Shown: piece after piece, positions 1 to 7,489 of the stretch
How positions within the stretch are numbered: the first letter of the stretch is position 1
How the letters are laid out: each line of letters starts with the position of its first letter
The notes under the pieces: generated by a model
The model's database searches: none
What the model was told of the DNA's origin: nothing
What the model saw: only the letters and a program-made list of their open reading frames with translations
Program-made: the position numbers and the translations under genes
Source of the DNA: JAVVHE01 sp032249695
Lineage (GTDB): Bacteria > Pseudomonadota > Alphaproteobacteria > Sphingomonadales > Sphingomonadaceae
Reading direction: 5' to 3'
Length of the DNA stretch: 64,000 bases
NCBI GenBank assembly: GCA_032249695.1
Contig: JAVVHE010000003.1
Coordinates: 62,001 to 126,000, forward strand

Positions 1-966
1 GGCGTGGCGATGCCGCTGACGATTCTGGGGGTTGCGCTGGCGGGCTATGCGGTGGTCGGACTCGCGCCCGCGGCTGCGCTGCTGCTGGGCGCCGCGCTCG
101 CACCAACCGATCCGGTGCTTGCGTCGGACGTGCAGGTTGGGCCGCCGAAGTCGGGCGAGGTAGACGACGTCCGCTTCAGCCTGACGAGCGAGGCCGGCCT
201 CAACGACGCGCTGGCCTTCCCGTTCGTCAACCTCGCGATCGCTCTGGCGCTCGCCGCCGGAGCCGCGCCGGACTGGGCCGAGTGGCTGCGCGTCGATGTC
301 GCGTGGAAGCTCGCGGCGGGGCTTGGTGTGGGCTGGCTGAGCGGCTGGCTGCTCGGCCGCGTGACCTTCGGCCTGCCGGACCGCGCCAAGCTGTCGGCGA
401 CGGGCGACGGCTTCGTCGCGCTCGGCGGGATGCTGCTCGCCTATGGCGCGGCCGAACTGATCCAAGGCTACGGTTTCCTCAGTGTCTTCGTGGCATCGGT
501 GACGCTGCGCGCGGCCGAGCCCGAGCACGACTTCCACCTGAAGATGCACGACTTCATGGACCAGCTCGAACGGCTGCTGACGATGTTCGCGCTGGTGCTG
601 TTTGGCGGCGCGCTGGCGGGCGGGCTGCTGCGCGGGCTGACGCCGCCAGAGGCCGCCGCGGCGCTGCTGCTGCTCTTTGCAGTGCGACCGCTCTCGGGTT
701 TCCTGGCGATGATGGGCAGCGGCCGCCCGGCGCTGGAGCGGCGGCTGATCGCGTTCTTCGGCATTCGCGGCATCGGCACGGTCTATTATCTCACTCACGC
801 CTTCGGCGCGGCGGACTTCCCCGAGGCGCCCGTCCTCTGGCGGCTGTGCGGGCTCATCATCCTGCTGTCGGTGCTGCTCCACGGCACCACGGCGACGCCG
901 ATGATGCGCCGCCTGGACGCGGAGGCGCTGCGGCGCCGCCGCCGCGTCGAGATCGACGGTGCCTAA
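1..966 (+). CDS. Cation/proton antiporter (NhaP/CPA1-like), C-terminal part
   Basis: Inner-membrane Na+(K+)/H+ antiporter of the CPA1/NhaP type. The reading frame is open at the left edge, so only about the last 320 residues are present and the true start lies outside the window. What is seen is a run of hydrophobic helices and the family signature APTDPVLASDVQ near residue 33, followed by RFSLTSEAGLNDALAFPFV, which contains the conserved Asp of the ion-binding core. A GIRGIGTVYY segment lies near the C-terminus. The last codons overlap the convergent panC end by a few bases. Exchange of cations for protons is inferred from the family; substrate preference cannot be read here. Confidence 0.8.
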   Translation, partial: GVAMPLTILGVALAGYAVVGLAPAAALLLGAALAPTDPVLASDVQVGPPKSGEVDDVRFSLTSEAGLNDALAFPFVNLAIALALAAGAAPDWAEWLRVDVAWKLAAGLGVGWLSGWLLGRVTFGLPDRAKLSATGDGFVALGGMLLAYGAAELIQGYGFLSVFVASVTLRAAEPEHDFHLKMHDFMDQLERLLTMFALVLFGGALAGGLLRGLTPPEAAAALLLLFAVRPLSGFLAMMGSGRPALERRLIAFFGIRGIGTVYYLTHAFGAADFPEAPVLWRLCGLIILLSVLLHGTTATPMMRRLDAEALRRRRRVEIDGA

Positions 967-1793
967 CCGACGTCGAGATTGTCAATCAGGCGCGTGGAGC
1001 CAAGCCCGGCGGCGGCGAGCAGTCGTCCCGGCGCGTGCTTGATGAGCGCCAGCGTCTCCGGATGGGTGAGCGCCACATAGTCGACCCGGAAGCCCGCCGC
1101 GGTCAGCGCTGCCACCGCATCAGCACACGCTGCGCGACCGGTTGATCCCTGCTTGATCGCTTCCGCCGTGCGCACCAGCTCGGCGTAGAGCATCGGCGCG
1201 GTCTCGCGTTCGGCCGCGCTCAAATAGCGGTTGCGCGAGGACAGCGCGAGGCCGTCGGGCTCGCGCACCGTAGGGACGGCGAGGATCGCAGTCGACAGCG
1301 CGAGGTCGGCGGCCATGCGGCGGATGATGACCAACTGCTGCCAGTCCTTCTCGCCGAACAACGCCGCCTCGGCCTGCGCCAGGCCCAGCAGCCGGGCAAC
1401 GACGGTCGCAACGCCATCGAAATGCCCCGGCCGATGGGCGCCCTCCCACAGGCTGCCGAGGCCGCCGACACGCACCTCGGTCGCAAAGCCGGGCGGGTAG
1501 ATGTCGTTGACGGCCGGAGCGAACATCAGATCGCAGCCTGCCTCGGCCAGCAGCGCGGCATCGTGATCCTCGGTGCGCGGATAGCGATCGAAATCCTCGT
1601 TGGGGCCGAACTGCTTCGGATTGACGAACACGCTCGCGACGACGCGGTCGCACTGCGCCCGCGCCGAGCGCACCAGCGCCATATGGCCAGCGTGCAGTGC
1701 CCCCATCGTCGGCACGAAGGCATGGGCCAGCCCGGACTTGCGCCACGGCAATGTAGCGGCGCGCAGGTCGGCGGCGGCGCGGACGATTCGCAT
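963..1793 (-). CDS. panC: Pantoate--beta-alanine ligase (pantothenate synthetase)
   Basis: Catalyses ATP-dependent condensation of pantoate with beta-alanine, the last step of pantothenate (coenzyme A precursor) synthesis in the cytoplasm. The 276-residue protein has the usual family length. It shows the nucleotidyltransferase motif MGALHAGH at about residues 30-37, the FVNPKQFGPNEDF pantoate-site stretch, GEKDWQQ, and a KMSKS-equivalent SSRNRYLS near residue 180. It converges on the antiporter gene and is divergent from mipZ. Only panC is present; other pan genes are not in the window. Confidence 0.95.
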   Translation of the reverse strand: MRIVRAAADLRAATLPWRKSGLAHAFVPTMGALHAGHMALVRSARAQCDRVVASVFVNPKQFGPNEDFDRYPRTEDHDAALLAEAGCDLMFAPAVNDIYPPGFATEVRVGGLGSLWEGAHRPGHFDGVATVVARLLGLAQAEAALFGEKDWQQLVIIRRMAADLALSTAILAVPTVREPDGLALSSRNRYLSAAERETAPMLYAELVRTAEAIKQGSTGRAACADAVAALTAAGFRVDYVALTHPETLALIKHAPGRLLAAAGLGSTRLIDNLDVG

Positions 1794-1858
1794 GGGGCAC
1801 CGTTGACTTCAAAGCCGCGCTTGTCGGAATGCTGCGCGCGAAGATCAAGGGAGCGGGA

Positions 1859-2656
1859 ATGGCCGGGCCGCAGATTGTCGTGCTCGGAAACGAGAAGGGC
1901 GGGACGGGCAAGTCGACGACCGCCGTCCATATCGCAACCGCCCTCGTCGCGAGCGGCGTCCGCGTCGGTGCGATCGATCTCGACGTCCGCCAGCGAAGCC
2001 TTGCGCGCTACATGGAAAACCGCGCCGCGACCGCGCGGCGCACGGGAACGCCGCTGCCCGCGCCCGAGACTCTCATCATCGGCGAGACCGAAGGCGAGGC
2101 CGGGTTGGCCGAGGCGCTGAACGGCTGGGCGCAGGGCAAAGAGGTGATCGTCATCGATACGCCCGGCCGCCATGGGCCGATGATCGAAACCGTGCTCGGC
2201 CGCGCCGACGTGCTGGTGACGCCGCTCAACGACAGCTTCGTCGATTTGGATCTGCTGGCGCGAGTCGACCCTGAGACCTGGAAGGTGAAAGCGCCCAGCT
2301 TCTATGCCGAACTGGTTTGGGAAACGCGCAAGCGCCGCGCGCGCGCCGAGGGGGTGACGGTCGACTGGGTCGTGCTGCGCAACCGTCTGGCGCATCTCGA
2401 GGCCAGGAACATGCGCCGCATGGCAAGCGTGATGGCCGAACTTGCGAAGCGCATCGGCTTTCGAGTGATCCCCGGCCTCAGCGAACGCGTGATTTATCGA
2501 GAGCTGTTCCCGTCGGGGCTGACGCTGCTCGACGGTGTGGCGGGCGAGAGCGCGACGTTGAGCCACGTCGCCGCGCGGCAGGAACTGCGCGAGCTGATGG
2601 CGGGTCTCAACCTTGCTGCATGGAGTGGAGCCGCGAAACCCGCCGCGGCCGCCTGA
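1859..2656 (+). CDS. mipZ: MipZ division-plane positioning ATPase
   Basis: ParA/MinD-superfamily P-loop ATPase. In Caulobacter, MipZ binds ParB at the poles and inhibits FtsZ assembly away from midcell. The deviant Walker A is EKGGTGKST (residues about 12-20), then DLDVRQRSLARYMENR, which is diagnostic of MipZ rather than ParA, and VIVIDTPGRHG (Walker B region). An ATG at 1829 is also in frame, but 1859 is preferred because AAGGGAG lies just upstream and MAGPQIVVLGNEKGG matches the family N-terminus. The stop is followed one base later by a J-domain gene, suggesting a two-gene unit. ParA, ParB and parS are about 29 kb away in the same window. Confidence 0.93.
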   Translation: MAGPQIVVLGNEKGGTGKSTTAVHIATALVASGVRVGAIDLDVRQRSLARYMENRAATARRTGTPLPAPETLIIGETEGEAGLAEALNGWAQGKEVIVIDTPGRHGPMIETVLGRADVLVTPLNDSFVDLDLLARVDPETWKVKAPSFYAELVWETRKRRARAEGVTVDWVVLRNRLAHLEARNMRRMASVMAELAKRIGFRVIPGLSERVIYRELFPSGLTLLDGVAGESATLSHVAARQELRELMAGLNLAAWSGAAKPAAAA

Positions 2657-2657
2657 C

Positions 2658-3062
2658 ATGCCGATTTTCGCGCTGATCGTTGCCGGGCTGCTGATCTATG
2701 CGATCCACACCGGCCGCATCCGCAAGCCGCTGCGCCACGAGGCGCTGGCAGGCACGGTGCTGTTCGTCGCAGCGGTGCTTGCTGCGCGCGGCGCCGAGTT
2801 AACGGCGATGCTCGCGGTTGGGGTAAGCCTCGCGGTCTACCTGACCGGCGAGGCTGCGTTCCGGCGCGAGGCGGCGCAGACGGCCAAGGCCTACGGCGCT
2901 CTCGGCCTGCGGCCCGGAGCCGGGGTGGACGAGATCCGCGCGGCGCACCGGCGGCTGTCGGCGGTGGCGCATCCCGATCGCGGCGGAACCCACGAGGAGC
3001 AACAGCGCTTGAACTGGTCGCGCGATTTCTTGCTGCGCCGCATCAGGGATGGCAGGGGCTGA
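2658..3062 (+). CDS. Membrane-anchored J-domain (DnaJ-like) protein
   Basis: Small 134-residue protein with one or two N-terminal hydrophobic segments (PIFALIVAGLLIYAI and a second near residues 35-60). A C-terminal J domain carries the hallmark HPD in VAHPDRGG (about residue 108). J domains stimulate DnaK ATPase activity; the membrane tether suggests a localised co-chaperone. The start ATG lies one base after the mipZ stop, so translation is probably coupled to mipZ. A start at 2613 inside mipZ would add 15 unconvincing residues and was rejected. The client is unknown. Confidence 0.8.
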   Translation: MPIFALIVAGLLIYAIHTGRIRKPLRHEALAGTVLFVAAVLAARGAELTAMLAVGVSLAVYLTGEAAFRREAAQTAKAYGALGLRPGAGVDEIRAAHRRLSAVAHPDRGGTHEEQQRLNWSRDFLLRRIRDGRG

Positions 3063-3112
3063 TCGCCGCCCGCCGTCCCCGGGCGCGCCCCTTTGTCCTC
3101 GGAGACCTGCAC

Positions 3113-4495
3113 GTGAGCCATAGCTTTCACCCAACGGCGCTGCGCGAATACGACATCCGCGGCGTGATCGGCGAGACGCTGGGCGAGGCCGACGGCTATG
3201 CCGTCGGACGCAGCCTCGGCACGCTGATCCGGCGGAGCGGCGGGCGAACGGCTGTGGTCGGCTATGACGGTCGCGCGTCCTCGCCGGGGCTGGAAGCGGC
3301 GCTCACGCGTGGCTTCGGCGATGCCGGCATCGACGTGACCCGCGTCGGGCTGGGGCCGACGCCGATGCTCTACTACGCGGTGCACGAGCTTGGGATGGAC
3401 GGCGGCGTGCAGGTGACGGGCAGCCATAACCCGCCCAATTACAACGGCTTCAAGATGATGCTCGCCAACCGGCCGTTCTTCGGCGCGGACATCCGCGCGC
3501 TGGGCCGCATGGCCGAAGCTGGCGATTGGGAGAGCGGCTCGGGCGGGGATCGCGGCGTCGATCTGATGGACCGCTACGTCACGCGTCTGCTGCGCGGCTT
3601 CGATGGCCCTGCGCTGAAGATTGCGTGGGACGCCGGAAACGGCGCCGCGGGCCCGGCGGTCGAGCGGCTGACCGCTTTGCTGCCGGGCGAGCACCGCTTG
3701 CTGTTCACCGACGTCGACCCCGCATTCCCCAACCACCACCCGGACCCAACCGAGCCCAAAAATCTCGTCGACCTCAAGCGGGCGGTTGCGCAGTATGGCT
3801 GCGACCTAGGGCTGGCGTTCGACGGCGACGGCGACCGGCTGGGCGCGGTCGATGCGAACGGGCGGATCGTGTGGGGCGACCAGCTGCTCGCGATCCTTGC
3901 CGAGCCGGTGCTCGCGGCCGAGCCGGGCGGGACGATCATCGCCGACGTGAAGACCAGCCAGGCGCTGTTCGATCGCATCGCAGCGCTTGGGGGCACGCCG
4001 CTGATGTGGAAGACTGGTCACAGCCTCATCAAGTCCAAGATGAAGGAGGTAAACGCTCCGCTAGCTGGCGAGATGAGCGGACACATCTTCTTCGCACACG
4101 ACTATTATGGCTTTGATGACGCGCTCTATGCTGCGGTCAGGTTGATTGGTGCGCTTGGCTTCATCGGCAAGTCGCTCGCCGAGGTCATGGACGCGGCTCC
4201 GCAGCCGACCTCCACGCCCGAGCTGCGCTTTCCGTGCTCGGAGGAGCGCAAGTTTGACGTGGTGCGCGAGGTTCAGGCGCGGCTCGCGGCTGAAGGTGCG
4301 GACGTCAATACGATCGACGGCGCGCGCGTGAGCACGCCAGACGGCTGGTGGTTGCTGCGCGCTTCGAACACGCAGGACGTGCTGGTCGCCCGCGCTGAGG
4401 CGACGTCGACCGAGGCGCTCGAGCGGCTGGTGGCGCAGGTGAACGCACAGTTGGAGGCGTCCGGTGTCGCGGCGGTGTCCGCCACGGGCCACTGA
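3113..4495 (+). CDS. Phosphomannomutase/phosphoglucomutase
   Basis: Alpha-D-phosphohexomutase that interconverts hexose 1- and 6-phosphates (AlgC/PgmG type), feeding sugar nucleotides for exopolysaccharide and LPS. The 460 residues are the usual length. Visible motifs are the phosphoserine loop TGSHNPPNY (Ser about 104), the metal loop DGDGDR (about 237-242), the sugar-binding loop GEMSGH (about 319-324), and a phosphate-binding C-terminus with LLRASNTQDVL. The start is GTG at 3113, giving the expected FHPTALREYDIRGV N-terminus. In Sphingomonas the PgmG enzyme supports gellan/sphingan synthesis, but no exopolysaccharide cluster is adjacent here. Confidence 0.92.
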   Translation: MSHSFHPTALREYDIRGVIGETLGEADGYAVGRSLGTLIRRSGGRTAVVGYDGRASSPGLEAALTRGFGDAGIDVTRVGLGPTPMLYYAVHELGMDGGVQVTGSHNPPNYNGFKMMLANRPFFGADIRALGRMAEAGDWESGSGGDRGVDLMDRYVTRLLRGFDGPALKIAWDAGNGAAGPAVERLTALLPGEHRLLFTDVDPAFPNHHPDPTEPKNLVDLKRAVAQYGCDLGLAFDGDGDRLGAVDANGRIVWGDQLLAILAEPVLAAEPGGTIIADVKTSQALFDRIAALGGTPLMWKTGHSLIKSKMKEVNAPLAGEMSGHIFFAHDYYGFDDALYAAVRLIGALGFIGKSLAEVMDAAPQPTSTPELRFPCSEERKFDVVREVQARLAAEGADVNTIDGARVSTPDGWWLLRASNTQDVLVARAEATSTEALERLVAQVNAQLEASGVAAVSATGH

Positions 4496-4580
4496 TCGGG
4501 CGGCACCTTTGCAGCCCCTCTTGCGTTCTTCGCAGTGCAGCAATATCATTGTGCAGCGCAGCATAGCAAGAGGTGCGACG

Positions 4581-5438
4581 ATGGACGACCACGTGACGCG
4601 CGTTTCTTCCACCCAGGGCGTCGAGCCCGCGGCTTCGGTGCTGCCACCGCAGCTAGCGGCCGAGCTGAGCCAGCAATTCCCCGCGAACGAGGTGGTCGCC
4701 GAGCCGCAGCCGCCGTTCGCAGTGCCCCTCTCAGCCAACGATGCGTCGCTGGGTGCCGCCCCGCTGTCGCCCGAGCAGCTGACCACCTCCCACACCTCTC
4801 CGGCCAACGACCATGCGCCGGATCCGCAACCCGAACCCAAGCATCAGGAGACGACGACCATGGCCAGCAATTTCGATTTTCCCCGCACGAACGAGCAATT
4901 CCAGGACGCCGCGCAGAAGTCGGCCGAGCAGTTCCAGCAGGGTTTCACGCGCGCGGCGGACACCGTTCGCCAGCAGAGCGAGCATGCAGTGAAGCAGAGC
5001 CAGGAGGCGGTCGCCCAGGTCGCCGAGCGCTCGCGCGAGGTGATGGATCGCGGCATGAAGGCGTTCGATGAGTTCAACGCCACCACGCGCCAGAGCGCTG
5101 ACGCGATGATGGCCTCCAGCCGCGCGGCCGCGCAGGGCATCGAGCAGATCGTGCAGCAGGTGTCCGAGTTCACCCGCAAATCGATGGAGTCGGCGATGTC
5201 CGCGATGCGCACCGTCGCTTCGGCGCGCACGCCCACCGACGTGATGCAGGCGCAGAACGAGTTCGCCAAGGCGCAGTTCGATGCGATGGTCGGCGAGTTT
5301 TCGCGCCTTACCGAGACGATGATGAAGGCCGCCAGCCAGGTGTTCGAGCCGATCACCAACCAGATGAGCGAGGCCGCCGCCAAAGCGACCAACGCCGCCA
5401 AGGGCGCGATGGGCCAGGGCGACAAGGCGCGCCACTAA
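4581..5438 (+). CDS. Phasin family protein
   Basis: Phasin-like protein, expected to coat polyhydroxyalkanoate granules or act as a general amphipathic coiled-coil protein. The C-terminal two thirds (from about residue 95) is the phasin region: helical, Gln/Ala-rich, with repeats of QQSEHAVKQSQEAV type and the family-typical TPTDVMQAQNEFAKAQFD. The first 93 residues are Pro/Ala-rich and disordered-looking. Two starts are possible: 4581 (AAGAGG upstream) gives 285 residues; an internal ATG at 4860, preceded by AGGAG at good spacing, gives a 192-residue core phasin. The two may be alternative products. A hairpin terminator follows. Confidence 0.82.
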   Translation: MDDHVTRVSSTQGVEPAASVLPPQLAAELSQQFPANEVVAEPQPPFAVPLSANDASLGAAPLSPEQLTTSHTSPANDHAPDPQPEPKHQETTTMASNFDFPRTNEQFQDAAQKSAEQFQQGFTRAADTVRQQSEHAVKQSQEAVAQVAERSREVMDRGMKAFDEFNATTRQSADAMMASSRAAAQGIEQIVQQVSEFTRKSMESAMSAMRTVASARTPTDVMQAQNEFAKAQFDAMVGEFSRLTETMMKAASQVFEPITNQMSEAAAKATNAAKGAMGQGDKARH

Positions 5439-5463
5439 GCCTGCCCGGCCTGAGCCGGCGTTG

Positions 5464-5504
5464 AGAGAAGGGCGCGCCCGGTGCTGCCGGTCGCGCCCTT
5501 TCTC
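5464..5504. terminator. Hairpin terminator after the phasin gene
   Basis: Inverted repeat with arms AAGGGCGCG (5468-5476) and CGCGCCCTT (5492-5500). GAG/CTC flanks extend it across a one-base bulge, and an inner CCGG pairing sits in the loop. It lies 26 bases after the phasin stop and is followed by a short T-rich stretch, which fits an intrinsic terminator. Confidence 0.6.
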
Positions 5505-5620
5505 GTATGCGGCATCGCGTGCAAGCCCTTGCCCGCCGCGGCCCCCGCACCTTATCTTTGCCCCTGCCCGGACTTAACCCGCCGGGCCACCCCGATCCAC
5601 CACGCCCAGGTCGATGCTGC

Positions 5621-5977
5621 ATGACCGTTCCGCGCCCGTTCGCAATGGCGCGTCCGCCCAGGACGGCCGATCCTGAAGAGACCGTCGAGACGGGGGTCGT
5701 CACTAAGGCTAAGCCCGAAACCAAGAAGCCTGCGCTCTACCGCGTCCTGCTGCTGAACGACGACTACACGCCGATGGAGTTCGTGGTGATGGTGTTGCAG
5801 CGCTTCTTTCGGATGGACATGGAGGAAGCGACGCGCGTGATGCTCCACGTCCATCAAAAGGGCGTCGGCGTCTGCGGCGTGTTCACCTATGAGGTTGCCG
5901 AGACCAAGGTGAACCAGGTGATCGACTGCGCGCGCGAGCACCAGCACCCGCTGCAATGCACGATGGAGAAGGCCTGA
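5621..5977 (+). CDS. clpS: ATP-dependent Clp protease adaptor ClpS
   Basis: ClpS recognises N-degron substrates and delivers them to ClpAP. The core is clear: ALYRVLLLNDDYTPMEFVV contains the conserved NDDYTPM substrate pocket, then HVHQKGVGVCGVFTYEVAETKV, the ClpA-contact face, and a C-terminus ending QCTMEKA. From the ATG at 5621 the protein is 118 residues, normal for ClpS with a flexible N-terminal tail; another in-frame ATG is at 5645. An upstream frame back to 5507 is Arg/Pro-rich and not credible. clpA is not in the window. Confidence 0.93.
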   Translation: MTVPRPFAMARPPRTADPEETVETGVVTKAKPETKKPALYRVLLLNDDYTPMEFVVMVLQRFFRMDMEEATRVMLHVHQKGVGVCGVFTYEVAETKVNQVIDCAREHQHPLQCTMEKA

Positions 5978-5994
5978 GGCGTCCCCCGCGAGCG

Positions 5995-6420
5995 TCAGTG
6001 TCCGTCGCCGCGCTGCGGCGTTTCCATGATCTCGGTGAGGACACCGCCCATGTCTTTGGGGTGCACGAAGAAAATCGGGGTGCCGTGCGCACCGATCCGC
6101 GTTTGGCCTAGGATGCGGGCGCCTTTCGCCTCGAACCATCCGCGGGCTTCGGCAATGTCCGGCACTTCATAGCACAGATGGTGCTGTCCGCCCTCCGGGT
6201 TGCGCTCCAAAAATTTGGCGATCGGGCTGTCGGGGCCGAGCGGCTGAATCAGCTCGATCTGTGTATTTGGCGCATCGATAAAGCACACGCGAACGCCTTG
6301 CGCGGGCAGTTCGAACGGCTCGCCCGCGGGCTCCGCGCCGAGCGTTTCGCGATAGAGCGAAACCGAGTGTTCGATCGACGACGTGGCAACGCCGACATGG
6401 TTCAGGCGGCCGAGCTTCAA
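5995..6420 (-). CDS. mce: Methylmalonyl-CoA epimerase
   Basis: Converts (S)- to (R)-methylmalonyl-CoA in propionyl-CoA assimilation. The 141-residue vicinal-oxygen-chelate protein has two glyoxalase-like repeats. LNHVGVATSSIEHSVSLYRE starts the first and supplies a metal His; GGQHHLCYEVPDI starts the second; IFFVHPKDMGGVLTEIME supplies the C-terminal Glu ligand. The start codon overlaps the stop of the small upstream gene (ATGA), implying coupled translation. The mutase and propionyl-CoA carboxylase genes are not in the window. Confidence 0.93.
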   Translation of the reverse strand: MKLGRLNHVGVATSSIEHSVSLYRETLGAEPAGEPFELPAQGVRVCFIDAPNTQIELIQPLGPDSPIAKFLERNPEGGQHHLCYEVPDIAEARGWFEAKGARILGQTRIGAHGTPIFFVHPKDMGGVLTEIMETPQRGDGH

Positions 6421-6614
6421 CCGGCGATCCTCAGCTGACGGATATCCGCGCCTTCCCGGCTCTGCGCGACGGCAATGAGCGTCTCGACGCGCACGAGCCG
6501 AGGATCGACCTCGCCGACCTTGGCTCCCGTGTCGGCGCCCAGCCGGGCCGCGTGTGCCTCACTCGCTGCCCTGCGGCCAGGGGTCGTCAGGACAGTGATC
6601 CGCGAGGTCTGCAT
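6417..6614 (-). CDS. Small hypothetical protein coupled to mce
   Basis: A 65-residue protein of unknown function. It is supported by a good ribosome-binding site (AAGGAG eight bases before the ATG) and by a 4-base ATGA overlap with mce, which suggests co-translation. The sequence begins MQTSRITVLTTPGRRAA and is moderately charged with no membrane segment or recognisable domain. The TSRITVL start resembles a short beta strand as in ribbon-helix-helix proteins, but the remainder does not clearly support that. Confidence 0.6.
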   Translation of the reverse strand: MQTSRITVLTTPGRRAASEAHAARLGADTGAKVGEVDPRLVRVETLIAVAQSREGADIRQLRIAG

Positions 6615-6665
6615 CGCAAGGGCTCCTTACGACGCCATTATCATCCGCGACTGCTGGTCGCCAGA

Positions 6666-7076
6666 TCAGCCGCGCGCACCCGCCATCTGCGCGCGAAGGC
6701 CGTCGACATAGCCCTCCAGGCGGGCAATCTGACGTTCCAGCGAGCGGCTGTGCTCCTCCAGCGCCGCGACGCGTGCGGTAAGGGCAGCCTCGGGCGCAAG
6801 CTGGGCTGTGGAGCGGGCCGCTTCGGCTGCGCTCGCATCGGCGCGGCGCTGGGCCGCGACCTGGCTCTCGCGCGCAGCCGTCATCAGCAGGTTGACGATC
6901 GGCTCGATGCGCGGACCCTGCGATGGGGGGGCGGGTTGAACGGGCCGGGGCGGCGTGGCCGCATCGCCCGCGGCCGGGGGCACCGAATCGACCGACGGAG
7001 CGGCCGGGCGCAGGAAGCGCTGCACCTCCCCGGCAATCAGGCTGGCCAGGTCGTCGATCGGTCGCTGCTCGGGCAT
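6666..7076 (-). CDS. Hypothetical protein with C-terminal coiled coil
   Basis: A 136-residue protein of unknown function with three visible parts: a short N-terminal helix (PIDDLASLIAGEVQRFLRP), a Pro/Ala-rich linker at about 25-55, and an Ala/Glu/Arg-rich helical C-terminus with heptad-like spacing (VAALEEHSRSLERQIARLEG) predicting a coiled coil. GGAGGAA stands just before the ATG, a strong ribosome site. It precedes the 65-residue gene and mce on the same strand (gap about 50 bases), so the three may form one transcript. Confidence 0.65.
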   Translation of the reverse strand: MPEQRPIDDLASLIAGEVQRFLRPAAPSVDSVPPAAGDAATPPRPVQPAPPSQGPRIEPIVNLLMTAARESQVAAQRRADASAAEAARSTAQLAPEAALTARVAALEEHSRSLERQIARLEGYVDGLRAQMAGARG

Positions 7077-7135
7077 GGCAATTCCTCCGCCAGCCGATAT
7101 AGGAGACTAATACAGCGCTGCCAGAGGGCCCCGGT

Positions 7136-7297
7136 TCAGGCGATAAAGCGGCGGACGATCGCGTTATGCCCGGCGGGCTTCTCGCCCATTGTCATGTGGG
7201 TGTAACCAGGCATCACCATCAGCTTCGATCCCCTGCCGCCGTCGCGGAGCGACCGGTGCCGGTCGAGCGTCACCTCGTCATATTCGCCAGTGGTGCG
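7136..7297 (-). pseudogene. C-terminal remnant of an alpha/beta hydrolase
   Basis: About 52 codons encode a typical alpha/beta-hydrolase C-terminus: GEYDEV (the acid-residue loop, as in GEHDEV), SKLMVMPGYTHMTMGEKP (the catalytic His in GYTHM), then NAIVRRFIA and a stop. The frame runs upstream into sequence without hydrolase features, and the permease gene begins at 7490, so no room exists for the roughly 200-residue core. A possible leader-like stretch (MVAALVLATG) sits in another frame near 7430. I read this as a hydrolase gene that lost its middle and start. The rest of 7298-7489 shows nothing convincing. Confidence 0.5.
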
Positions 7298-7489
7298 TCG
7301 TCTCCCCTGCTCGGCTCGTCGCGAAGCAGAAGCCGGGGCGTAACCGGCCGGTCGCTGCCGAAGCACCAATGGCGAGCAAGCGCTCCTCCACGTCGCGCTG
7401 CATGCCCGTAGCAAGAACGAGAGCGGCGACCATAAGCGCCACCGCCCGCAGCGATTGCCGCCCGTGGACAGAGCAGGCACAAGCCGCAG

